Position numbers and translations under genes: made by a program
Shown: one piece after another, positions 1 through 6,433 of the stretch
Layout: each line of letters begins with the position of its first letter
Numbering within the stretch: the stretch's first letter is position 1
IMG/VR virus record: IMGVR_UViG_3300026184_000139
Location: 1-27,273 of that record
Strand: one strand, 5' to 3'
Length of the DNA stretch: 27,273 nucleotides
From: a virus
The notes under the pieces: generated by a model
Seen by the model: the letters and a program-made list of their open reading frames with translations, nothing else
Databases searched by the model: none
Told to the model about the DNA's origin: nothing

Positions 1-2
1 CA

Positions 3-425
3 TATAGAAAGCACCCGTATGGATGTGTAAAGTTTTGCAATAATTGCAACAAACCTATTTGGGAGCACACGAAAGAAGTGTATGAACTTTGTGATTGTCC
101 AGACAGATATGTAGAAATAGAAGTTAGAAAATATAAGTATGTTGACCATCCAGATTATTACTTTGGAAAGCCAGTAGAAGATGGTTGGGTAACTACAAAG
201 AGAAAACTTCAAAAATCAACATATTACCGTTATGATGTTCAGATGATAGATGGTAAAGGTCATTGGAACACACAAACAAACGCAGGTGTTCGCAAAGATG
301 CGCAGAAATATCGTAACACAAAGTTGCGACAAAAGACAAAGCAAGTTCTTAATGATAGAACAACACCATACGAAGAAATGGTATTTCCTATCAAAAAGAA
401 TGAAGTAGATTGGGATGTATTTTAG
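3..425 (+). CDS. 3' end of an unknown Cys-rich protein (5' truncated)
   Basis: The reading frame is open from the left edge and stops at TAG 423-425, so the real start lies outside the window. About 140 residues are visible. The first part holds closely spaced cysteines (CVKFC, NNC, then CDC about 25 residues on), a pattern that could bind one zinc ion. The rest is basic and rich in aromatic residues (for example YYRYDVQ and GHWNTQT), with no motif I recognise. Its base composition is visibly less AT-rich than that of the endonuclease gene next to it. It ends 6 bases before the tRNA-like element. A GTG at 78 could serve as an internal start, but the Cys-rich part upstream is in frame without a stop, so a longer gene is more likely. 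Function unknown. Confidence 0.7.
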   Translation, partial: YRKHPYGCVKFCNNCNKPIWEHTKEVYELCDCPDRYVEIEVRKYKYVDHPDYYFGKPVEDGWVTTKRKLQKSTYYRYDVQMIDGKGHWNTQTNAGVRKDAQKYRNTKLRQKTKQVLNDRTTPYEEMVFPIKKNEVDWDVF

Positions 426-431
426 GAATAT

Positions 432-508
432 TGCGAGTTGCTTAAGAAGTAGGGAACTTCGGGAGAATCATATCCTCCTAGCTAAGAGTTCGACTCTCTG
501 GCTCGCAA
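432..508 (+). tRNA. tRNA-like element with CAU anticodon loop (Met/Ile2 type), irregular D-arm
   Basis: A 7-bp acceptor stem pairs 432-438 (TGCGAGT) with 501-507 (GCTCGCA), with one G-U pair. The T arm is 484-500, with loop TTCGACT and four good pairs plus one A-G mismatch. The anticodon arm is 462-478 with loop ATCATAT, giving U33 and anticodon CAU; its last pair is A-C. A D-arm GAAG-TAGGGAA-CTTC (446-460) is convincing, but it starts 7 bases after the acceptor stem instead of 2. CCA is not encoded. The T and acceptor parts are hard to explain by chance, yet the D-arm spacing is abnormal, so this may be a decayed tRNA or one altered by the neighbouring endonuclease, whose coding end overlaps 478-508 on the other strand. 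Confidence 0.5.
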
Positions 509-1314
509 CTTTTTAATAATTTTATAAATTCTTTATTTACCTTTTCTTTATTAAATTTTCCTATATCTTTAATAACATATGGGGTATAACCTTTCTTTTT
601 AATTTCTTTAATTTTTATTTTATCCCTATTTTGAACTTGTTTTACTGAATGTTGTTCTGCTATTTTTTCATAATGCCATTTTCCATTCCAAAGTATAGCA
701 TATTTAATATCTTCAATTATTATATCAGCATCCCATCCATTAAAAATAAGTTCGTTGGTTAATACTTTATTAAAATATTCTTTACATTTTCTAGCGAATA
801 ATTTTTCATTTTTGCTTCTTCTATTTTCTGATTGAATTTGTGCTGATTTACGGCCTGATTGAGATTCAATTATTTTTAAACACTTATTAGAACAAGTATT
901 TCTATATCTTTTTTCATAAGGTAATTTGGATTGACATACTTTGCATTTATTTTCATTTTTTTCATATTGCTCTTTGCATTTAATGGAATACTTTTCATTA
1001 GATTTTATTATAGATTCCTTGCCGGAATCGGATAAAACATAATTTATATTTCTTTTTTTATTATTATATGATGCTGAACATGAATTCGAGCAAAATTTTC
1101 TATATGGTTTACCAATGAATTCTTCACTACAATTAGAACATTTAATTTTTTCTTTTTTTGACGTTAATTCAGTTAATGTTAAATTATTTCTATTTATTTT
1201 TTGTTTAATAGAACCTACACTTCTATTTAATATTTTTGATACTTTTTTTGTATTTTTATATTTTTTTAATAAATTTATACATGTATCATATTCAGATTTA
1301 GTCCAGCGTTTCAT
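478..1314 (-). CDS. Vsr-like (EDxHD-type) homing endonuclease with HTH and two zinc fingers
   Basis: A 278-residue protein with modular DNA-binding parts. Residues 1-45 look like a Myb/HTH segment (RWTKSEYD..., then RSVGSIKQKI). Two Cys4 knuckles follow, at C59/C62/C75/C79 and C124/C127/C141/C145. The C-terminal part (about 165-255) resembles the Vsr/EDxHD nuclease fold: E170, D195/D197, an ILWNGKWHYEK segment with W213-H214, D231, then GYTPYVIKD. EDxHD enzymes are homing endonucleases of phage genomes. It is the only minus-strand gene in the window and is even more AT-rich than its neighbours, as expected for a mobile gene. Its last 11 codons are antisense to the 3' half of the tRNA-like element. 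The start is ATG at 1314 with no clear ribosome binding site. Confidence 0.8.
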   Translation of the reverse strand: MKRWTKSEYDTCINLLKKYKNTKKVSKILNRSVGSIKQKINRNNLTLTELTSKKEKIKCSNCSEEFIGKPYRKFCSNSCSASYNNKKRNINYVLSDSGKESIIKSNEKYSIKCKEQYEKNENKCKVCQSKLPYEKRYRNTCSNKCLKIIESQSGRKSAQIQSENRRSKNEKLFARKCKEYFNKVLTNELIFNGWDADIIIEDIKYAILWNGKWHYEKIAEQHSVKQVQNRDKIKIKEIKKKGYTPYVIKDIGKFNKEKVNKEFIKLLKSCEPESRTLS

Positions 1315-1321
1315 AAATTAT

Positions 1322-1350
1322 TTGTAATTTTATTTATATTGTTTTATACT
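1322..1350 (+). promoter_or_regulatory. Sigma70-type promoter for the small-membrane-protein/tmRNA unit, overlapping a T4-late-like octamer
   Basis: TTGTAA (1322-1327), a 17-base spacer and TATACT (1345-1350) make a good sigma70-type site. It is followed at once by TATAAATA (1351-1358), the octamer of T4 late promoters. Transcription would start near 1357 and run into the gene at 1451. In so AT-rich a sequence the octamer alone is weak evidence. Confidence 0.5.
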
Positions 1351-1450
1351 TATAAATATAAGAAAGGATAAAAAATTAGTTCGAAACATAGTATTAGAAC
1401 AATGGTAATTCGATTCCAGATATCGGTACAAATATAAAAATAAAAAAGTT

Positions 1451-1603
1451 ATGAATTACTTAACAAATATTACTTTACTATTTATCATAGTAATTGGAAT
1501 TATTTATTTAGATGATGTGAAACAATTTTTTAAAGAAATATTTGATTCATTAAAATTTGAATCATATGAAGATTTTTTAAATAAAAATAATAAAAATGGG
1601 TAA
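1451..1603 (+). CDS. Small single-span membrane protein (50 aa)
   Basis: ATG at 1451 opens a 50-residue frame ending at TAA 1601-1603. Residues about 3-20 form one hydrophobic helix (LTNITLLFIIVIGIIYL). The rest is charged and contains KQFFKEIFDSL and a short Lys/Asn-rich tail. The next gene starts 8 bases before this stop, which suggests translational coupling and supports it as a real gene despite its size. It is the first gene behind the 1322-1350 promoter. No family recognised; function unknown. An accessory membrane role in infection is only a guess. Confidence 0.5.
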   Translation: MNYLTNITLLFIIVIGIIYLDDVKQFFKEIFDSLKFESYEDFLNKNNKNG

Positions 1604-1805
1604 CATTATGAATGGTAAAATTAAAAATATATTGGATAAGATAAAAAATTCAGGATTTACTGCATTTTTGGCGGGAATCATTGGTGTGTTGTTATTCTTA
1701 GCTGGAGATATGTTTGCTTCTGGTATTGCTTTTGGATTTTTTGTAAAAGCTAATTGGGATTTGATTTCCAATTGGATTGATGAAAAAACTGGTATTAAAA
1801 TATAA
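1596..1805 (+). CDS. Small hydrophobic membrane protein (69 aa)
   Basis: A 69-residue protein with an amphipathic, Lys-rich start (NGKIKNILDKIKNS). A Gly/Ala-rich hydrophobic stretch follows at about residues 20-50 (FTAFLAGIIGVLLFLAG then FASGIAFGFF), which could form two short membrane helices or a hairpin. The tail is hydrophilic (NWIDEKTGIKI). The start may be ATG 1596, which overlaps the previous stop, or the in-frame ATG at 1608. It ends 13 bases before the tmRNA, so one transcript could carry both. The size and Gly-rich helix hairpin recall small phage membrane or holin-like proteins, but there is no lysis gene nearby and I do not assign that role. Confidence 0.6.
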   Translation: MGNIMNGKIKNILDKIKNSGFTAFLAGIIGVLLFLAGDMFASGIAFGFFVKANWDLISNWIDEKTGIKI

Positions 1806-1818
1806 ATATTTACTATAT

Positions 1819-2175
1819 GGGGGCGAACGGCATCGACTAATATAGTAATGATATAATAATAAGTAGTGTTTGATAATACACTTTAAAATTATCATTTTTT
1901 AAATGGCAATGAAAACTTTGCTCTTGCAGCGTAAGCTGGCTGGGTTGGTAACTGACCTCGAAACAGAATAGTTACTTAATTTTTGCACTGCCCATTTGGG
2001 TGGATGCGATGGTAGTTTCACACTTCCGTAATTTGTGGAAAGGGGTGTTATCAATTCTACTCTGATGTGAATTGAACATTATTTGTTAGTATTAATGTCA
2101 AATAAACTAACAAAAACTTATACAATTATTGTATTATTATATATTAACACGCGGGTTCGAATCCCGCCGCTTCCA
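1819..2175 (+). ncRNA. ssrA: Transfer-messenger RNA (tmRNA, one-piece), tag GNENFALAA
   Basis: The element has the full layout of a tmRNA. The acceptor stem pairs 1819-1825 (GGGGGCG) with 2168-2174 (CGCTTCC). The T arm is 2151-2167 (GCGGG, TTCGAAT, CCCGC). Helix P2 pairs 1851-1861 with 2132-2142 over 11 bases. Pseudoknot PK1 has stem 1865-1869/1878-1882, and its loop 1871-1877 (TGATAAT) pairs perfectly with 1888-1894. The tag frame follows: GGC at 1905, then N-E-N-F-A-L-A-A and TAA at 1932-1934, so the peptide added after the charged Ala is GNENFALAA. The ALAA end is the classic ClpXP degron. CCA is not encoded. No SmpB gene is visible, so host SmpB would be needed. The role is rescue of stalled ribosomes, possibly on phage mRNA cut or depleted during infection. 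Confidence 0.95.
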
Positions 2176-2180
2176 CAATA

Positions 2181-2210
2181 ACCTACTATCGAAAGATGGT
2201 AGGTTTTTTT
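2181..2210 (+). terminator. Rho-independent terminator of the tmRNA
   Basis: A 10-bp stem, ACCTACTATC (2181-2190) with GATGGTAGGT (2195-2204), closes a GAAA tetraloop with one G-U pair and runs into seven T residues. It lies 5 bases after the tmRNA discriminator base and ends that transcript. Confidence 0.9.
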
Positions 2211-2254
2211 ATGTTTTTTATATTTATTAAAAATATTAACAAAAATAAATTATT

Positions 2255-2503
2255 ATGATAACACCCGGAGAACACTACGATATACATTCTGATGCACCTC
2301 ATCACGATAATCACTCTGATGCGCCTCATTATGATGTACATTCTGATGGAGCACCATATCAAGATTCACATTCAGATGTAAATGGAGATCCGCATTCTGA
2401 TTCACATTCAGATGTTCCTCACGATGATGTACATTCAGATGCAGCTCACCAAGATACTCATTCAGATACATCTCATTCTGATACACATCAAGATGTAAAT
2501 TAA
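2255..2503 (+). CDS. His/Asp-rich HSD-repeat protein (82 aa)
   Basis: Almost the whole protein is a degenerate tandem repeat built on the tripeptide His-Ser-Asp. There are nine HSD copies, usually spaced 7-10 residues apart in a pattern like PHxDxHSDA. Of 82 residues, 16 are His and 18 Asp by hand count, with no Lys, Arg, Cys or Trp visible. Such a chain could bind divalent metal ions (Zn, Ni, Cu) and is unlikely to have a hydrophobic core. The regular codon-level repeat keeps the frame open on the opposite strand too, but the plus-strand frame matches the surrounding genes. It sits between the tmRNA terminator and the VWA gene with no ribosome binding site. I know of no assigned function; metal storage or a flexible virion appendage are speculations. 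Confidence 0.65.
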   Translation: MITPGEHYDIHSDAPHHDNHSDAPHYDVHSDGAPYQDSHSDVNGDPHSDSHSDVPHDDVHSDAAHQDTHSDTSHSDTHQDVN

Positions 2504-2539
2504 AAAAAATATTTGGAATAAATAAAATAATTTTGTAAG

Positions 2540-2551
2540 ATCTGATCAGAT
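2540..2551. repeat. Perfect 12-bp palindrome ATCTGATCAGAT
   Basis: A perfect dyad, ATCTGATCAGAT, lies in the 165-base gap before the VWA gene, about 40 bases upstream of the -35 box at 2592. It could be an operator for a dimeric regulator. No known consensus is matched. Confidence 0.4.
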
Positions 2552-2591
2552 AATTGAAGAAAAAAATATTTAAAAAAAATCAATTTAGGAC

Positions 2592-2620
2592 TTGACATTG
2601 GTTAAAATATTCCATAAGAT
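2592..2620 (+). promoter_or_regulatory. Sigma70-type promoter of the VWA gene
   Basis: A perfect TTGACA (2592-2597), a 17-base spacer and TAAGAT (2615-2620) precede the start codon at 2669. This is the best sigma70-like site in the window and suggests host-polymerase transcription early in infection. The same octamer TTGACATT recurs at 9328. Confidence 0.65.
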
Positions 2621-2668
2621 CATAGTGTTGAATTGATAATAACCGATTAATCAAATTAAATATAAGCT

Positions 2669-4972
2669 ATGAAACTTCATTCTTCTTTTTGGTTAGATGA
2701 AAAAAACTTCAATAAGCTTGGTAAGCGAGACGAATTAGATCCTATGGAATTGGTTAAATACCAACGTTCTATAGGTAAATTCGTTAAAATACTTACAAAA
2801 GAACATATTCCTGTTACATTTAAAACACGTGATGGGGTGGATGGAAATTCTTATACAGATGGTAAATCGGTTGTTATTGGTTCTAACATCACTCAAAAGA
2901 ATTTTGATTCTGTTGTAGGTTTGGCACTTCACGAAGGTTCTCATATTCTATTATCTGATTTTTCTATCTTTCCTAATTTTAAAAAAGAAATTAGGGAAAT
3001 GTTGGAAAATAGGTTTGGATATGATTATGAAGAATTGACAGGATGGCAAGAAGAATTAGAAAATAATATTCGTATCTTCAAATCCCTTCTTAATTATGTT
3101 GAAGATAGGAGAATTGATTATTATGTTCAAAAGAATTCTCCTGGTTATAAAGGATATTATGAAGCAATGTATGATAGATATTTCAAAGATCATATTATTG
3201 ATAAAGCAATTGCTTCTGATAAATTTACTGATGTAACACTTTCAAGTTATATGTATCGTATTATCAATTTCATTAATGATAATACACGGTTTGATGCGTT
3301 GCCTGATTTGGAAGAAATTTACAATCTTATTTTTGATAATGTTTCTTCTCTGAAATCTATTCAAGATTCAATGGATATTACTTTTAAAATCTATCGAATC
3401 ATTAAAGAAAATGTTAATGAAGCAGAAGAACAAAAAAAGCAAGAAGAAGGTGAAGAAGAATCTGATGAAAATGGAGAAAAAGAAAATGGTTCAGAAGGTT
3501 CAAATTCAACCACAGGCGAGTCCTCTGATGAAGATGGTGTAAATACTTCAATGGATGGAGAAGGGGATTCTATGGAAGAACCTGACAGTTCTAATGATGA
3601 ATCAGAAGATGAAGAATCTGGCGATGATGAATCAGATGAAGATAAAGGTGCTTCTTCTTCAAACGGTTCTGAAACAGATGAAACGGAATCTAGCAATGAA
3701 TCGGATGATGATGAATCTGAAAATGATTCTGATTCTGATGAATCAGAAGATGAAGATTCCGAAAGTGAGTCTGACGAATCAGAAAGTGAATCTGATGATG
3801 AATCTGATAATGAAGATGGTGAATCTGATAATAGTTCTGACGAAGATTCTGAAAGTGAATCTGATGATGAATCAAATGAATCTGATGAAGATAATGAAGA
3901 TGTTGAACGTCCTGAATTAACAGATAGACAGGAAAAAGAACTTTCTAAGAGATTAGAAAAGCAAGAAAAATTCTTAGATGGTGAAATTTATAAACGTACT
4001 GTAGATAAAAAAACTAAAGAATTAGTTGATATTATTTCTGATATAGATTTTGATCAAAAAGAAGTTGAATTCGGTGAATTTAATACAAAAGTTGATGTTT
4101 CGGTTATAAGAGGTTTTAATGATAAAACAATCCAATTAGTTAGAGCAGTTGAGCGACAAAAAGAACGTATTGAAGCAGGTTATTCTGATGGACTGACTGA
4201 TACTGTAAATGAAGGTATTAGATTAGGTCGTCGGTTAGGCAAAAAACTTCAAATTCGAAATCGTGAACGAACTACTACTTACAATCGTAAAAAGAAAGGT
4301 AAGTTGGATAAACGAAGAATTCACGCATTAGGATTCAGAGATGAAAATGTATTTAATCAATACGTAACGGAAAAACATGAAGATGCTTTCATTCATCTAT
4401 CTATTGATGCAAGTGCCTCAATGGACGGAAAAAAATTCAAAAATGCAATAAAATCAGCTGTTGCAATTGCACAAATGGCTGATATGACAAATATTGATGT
4501 TGAAATCTCTTTGAGATACATTACTAAGATTGCTAATAAAGAACAGCCTATTTTGTGGATTGTTTACAATTCTAAAAAAGATTCTATTGATACTATCAAA
4601 AAGAATTTTAAATATCTCGCAGCCACAGAATGTACTCCCGAAGGATTGTGCTTTAATACCATTTTAAAACAGTTACCTAAAGGTTCTGATGTACTTAAAA
4701 CCTATTTCATTAATTATTCAGATGGAATGCCTTACTGGTGGGGTACAGGATATAAAGGAAATGCTGCTATTGAACATACTAAAAAACAAGTCAAAGAAAT
4801 TGAAAAATTAGGTTATACTATTCTTTCATTTTTCATTTCTGATTCCGAATATGATAATAAAGATAAGAAATCTGATTTTCAAAAAATGTATGGTAGGAAT
4901 TCTACTTTTATTAATCCTACTGAATTAACTCAATTGGTTAAAGAATTGAAATCAATGTTTTTAAAAAAGTAA
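2669..4972 (+). CDS. CobT-like metallopeptidase/VWA-domain protein
   Basis: A 767-residue protein in three parts. The N-terminal part has an HExxH zinc site (H88-E-G-S-H92 in LALHEGSHILL) and a downstream VEDRRID segment (E145) that could give the third ligand, as in CobT/VWA-like putative metallopeptidases. Residues about 252-411 are an extreme Ser/Asp/Glu-rich linker. The C-terminal part is a von Willebrand A domain with a complete MIDAS: D580-A-S582-A-S584, T656 in CTPEG, and D685 in YSDGMPY. Proteins of this type usually work with a MoxR/CobS-family AAA+ ATPase as a chelatase-like or remodelling pair; none is in this window. Some large phages carry such pairs, with unknown role. A true cobalt-chelatase role is unlikely without other cobalamin genes. 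A promoter at 2592 drives it. Confidence 0.85.
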   Translation: MKLHSSFWLDEKNFNKLGKRDELDPMELVKYQRSIGKFVKILTKEHIPVTFKTRDGVDGNSYTDGKSVVIGSNITQKNFDSVVGLALHEGSHILLSDFSIFPNFKKEIREMLENRFGYDYEELTGWQEELENNIRIFKSLLNYVEDRRIDYYVQKNSPGYKGYYEAMYDRYFKDHIIDKAIASDKFTDVTLSSYMYRIINFINDNTRFDALPDLEEIYNLIFDNVSSLKSIQDSMDITFKIYRIIKENVNEAEEQKKQEEGEEESDENGEKENGSEGSNSTTGESSDEDGVNTSMDGEGDSMEEPDSSNDESEDEESGDDESDEDKGASSSNGSETDETESSNESDDDESENDSDSDESEDEDSESESDESESESDDESDNEDGESDNSSDEDSESESDDESNESDEDNEDVERPELTDRQEKELSKRLEKQEKFLDGEIYKRTVDKKTKELVDIISDIDFDQKEVEFGEFNTKVDVSVIRGFNDKTIQLVRAVERQKERIEAGYSDGLTDTVNEGIRLGRRLGKKLQIRNRERTTTYNRKKKGKLDKRRIHALGFRDENVFNQYVTEKHEDAFIHLSIDASASMDGKKFKNAIKSAVAIAQMADMTNIDVEISLRYITKIANKEQPILWIVYNSKKDSIDTIKKNFKYLAATECTPEGLCFNTILKQLPKGSDVLKTYFINYSDGMPYWWGTGYKGNAAIEHTKKQVKEIEKLGYTILSFFISDSEYDNKDKKSDFQKMYGRNSTFINPTELTQLVKELKSMFLKK

Positions 4973-5027
4973 ATTTTAATTAAAAATGATAATATATATA
5001 AGAAATATGTAACATAAAAAATAGAAA

Positions 5028-5162
5028 ATGAGCAAAATTAAAAAAAGTAAACCCATACAATTAAGTTGGAAATCACTTAGAGATATGGCTAATAAAGGAA
5101 TAGGACATTCCAATTTAAATAAAATTGCACTAAAAGTTAAGAAACAAAATAAAAAGAAGTAA
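5028..5162 (+). CDS. Small basic protein (44 aa)
   Basis: ATG at 5028 opens a 44-residue frame ending at TAA 5160-5162, just 6 bases before the next gene. It is very Lys-rich at both ends (MSKIKKSKP and KKQNKKK) with a short central helix-like stretch (LSWKSLRDMANKGIG). The charge suggests nucleic-acid contact. No family is recognised. Support comes from its tight fit between two genes and an A-rich leader like that of its neighbours. Confidence 0.5.
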   Translation: MSKIKKSKPIQLSWKSLRDMANKGIGHSNLNKIALKVKKQNKKK

Positions 5163-5168
5163 AAATTT

Positions 5169-5810
5169 ATGGATTATTACGGTTATAGACAATCTCATGG
5201 GCAAAATAATAGCATTACACCATCACATGATAGTGATAAAAATAATGCTATATTTACTAATTCTACATATAATAAATATGGAAATTTTAAACAAGATTCT
5301 ATAAATGATTTATTAAGATGGGTTAATAAATTTGATTCTACTGTTAATGAATATGCTGATCAAAAGTATGCATATGAAAAGGAAAAAGAATTAAAAATTG
5401 AAAATAGAAAGGATAGAAAAAAAATGAAACTAATGGTATCTGACAATAAAGGATTTTTGGAAGATATGAGAAAGGGATTTGATTGGTTTTATAATACATT
5501 CGATTTTTATCCAAGAAAATTTAAACAATTTAAAAAAGAATATTCTATAGAATTAAAACGTTTAAAAAAGTTAAAAAAATATTTAAGCTATAGAGTTAGA
5601 AGTTTGGCTGGAAAGGGGATGTATAATGAACCATCTAAAGATATTTTACAATTTATACGTATAAAAATTGATGCAATCAATATTTTATTTAATCCCAAGT
5701 ATAACGAACGAACGCCTATAGAAGATATATATGGATTGGACAAATTTGAAGATGATGAAACAGATAGTTTAGATGGATTGAACCGGAATCAAATATTTTC
5801 ATATGATTAA
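5169..5810 (+). CDS. Unknown helical, Lys-rich protein (213 aa)
   Basis: A 213-residue protein with a polar start rich in Tyr, Asn and Gln. A long charged, probably coiled-coil middle follows (about residues 60-95, KEKELKIENRKDRKKMK), then a Phe/Tyr-rich segment (about 100-125, FDWFYNTFDFYPRKF) and a second helical stretch. The tail is acidic (DKFEDDETDSLDG). It overlaps the next gene by 8 bases, so the two are probably translated together. No motif links it to a known family. Its place among small unknown genes gives no clear hint of its job. Confidence 0.75.
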   Translation: MDYYGYRQSHGQNNSITPSHDSDKNNAIFTNSTYNKYGNFKQDSINDLLRWVNKFDSTVNEYADQKYAYEKEKELKIENRKDRKKMKLMVSDNKGFLEDMRKGFDWFYNTFDFYPRKFKQFKKEYSIELKRLKKLKKYLSYRVRSLAGKGMYNEPSKDILQFIRIKIDAINILFNPKYNERTPIEDIYGLDKFEDDETDSLDGLNRNQIFSYD

Positions 5811-6234
5811 TTTATTTAAAAAAAATAAAAGAGTTAAAATAGCAGATACTACTTCAAAACATAATTTTAGAGTAGAAAATAATGTGAAAGAAAATGTTAC
5901 TTATTCTGAATCCGCATTAAAATCAATGAAAGATGCAATAGAAACCGAAAAAATATTTGGGCAATTGGGTTCTATTGCAGGAAATGGTGGTGTTAATTTA
6001 ACTAGAGCTACACACAAAGTTACTAATCCCAAATTAAAAGATGGAATTTTAACTTGTGAAATAGAGTTTTTGGAAACACCTTATGTAGAAGAAGCATTGG
6101 GGTATTTAACAGACCATGAATTTGATATATTTACTTTCAAACCAGAAGGAAATGGAGCAGTAGATCCCAAAGAAAAAATTATATATAATTACACTTTAAA
6201 TTCAGTTAATATTTTTATTGAAAGTGATGATTAA
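5803..6234 (+). CDS. Unknown protein (143 aa), weak resemblance to the phage prohead-protease fold
   Basis: A 143-residue protein. A helix with SALKSMKDAIETEK is followed by a Gly-rich turn (LGSIAGNGGVNLTRA). Next comes THKVTNPKLKDGILTCEIEF and LETPY, which reads like the core strands of gp21-type prohead proteases (His, then a GEIEILDTP-like strand). The end (FTFKPEGNGAV, then a hydrophobic strand LNSVNIFIE) also runs parallel to that family. However, the SSRG-like segment carrying the catalytic Ser is not present, so if related it is probably inactive. The similarity is by eye only. The gene starts inside the end of the previous one and is followed by a promoter, so it may be the last gene of its transcript. 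Confidence 0.65.
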   Translation: MINLFKKNKRVKIADTTSKHNFRVENNVKENVTYSESALKSMKDAIETEKIFGQLGSIAGNGGVNLTRATHKVTNPKLKDGILTCEIEFLETPYVEEALGYLTDHEFDIFTFKPEGNGAVDPKEKIIYNYTLNSVNIFIESDD

Positions 6235-6236
6235 AT

Positions 6237-6265
6237 TTGATTAATATTATTATTTTTTGTATATT
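6237..6265 (+). promoter_or_regulatory. Sigma70-type promoter for the small-gene cluster
   Basis: TTGATT (6237-6242), a 17-base spacer and TATATT (6260-6265) lie in the 63-base gap before the gene at 6298. The stretch 6265-6272 (TACTTTCG) is also one base from the Bacteroidota -7 motif TAnnTTTG. Transcription would start near 6272. Confidence 0.45.
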
Positions 6266-6297
6266 ACTTTCGTAACGTGAGAGAGAATATATAAAAA

Positions 6298-6414
6298 ATG
6301 GAAATAAAATTTGTAAAAAGAGAAAATATAATAAATAATATATTAGATAGAATCAATGCTGGTGAAAAAATTGACGATGATTTGATGAAATTATTAAAAG
6401 ACTTAAGTAAATAA
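6298..6414 (+). CDS. Small charged protein (38 aa)
   Basis: ATG at 6298 opens a 38-residue frame ending at TAA 6412-6414. It is predicted helical and charged (MEIKFVKRENIINNIL, then GEKIDDDLMKLLKDLSK). It lies right behind a promoter-like site and a GAGAGAGAA leader (6279-6287) that recurs before the gene at 9556. The spacing and coding-like composition support it, but the size leaves room for doubt. Function unknown. Confidence 0.45.
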   Translation: MEIKFVKRENIINNILDRINAGEKIDDDLMKLLKDLSK

Positions 6415-6433
6415 TAATCAAATACACGGAAAC

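Noticed and set aside
1383-1440. Possible second tRNA (TTCGATTCC stretch)
   Set aside because: The T-arm pairing is off by one, no matching acceptor strand or D-arm can be found.
2253-2486. Opposite-strand open frame over the HSD-repeat gene
   Set aside because: It is a by-product of the codon-regular repeat; the plus-strand frame agrees with the gene direction around it.
2255-2503. CRISPR-like array
   Set aside because: The repeats are short, degenerate and coding-phase; there are no constant repeats with unique spacers.
3391-3920. Extra open frames on both strands over the acidic linker of the VWA gene
   Set aside because: They arise from the repeated GAT/GAA/TCT codons and have no gene-like features.
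2669-4972. Cobalamin cobaltochelatase function for the CobT-like protein
   Set aside because: No cobalamin genes or CobN are present, and the metallopeptidase/VWA layout is shared by proteins with other roles.
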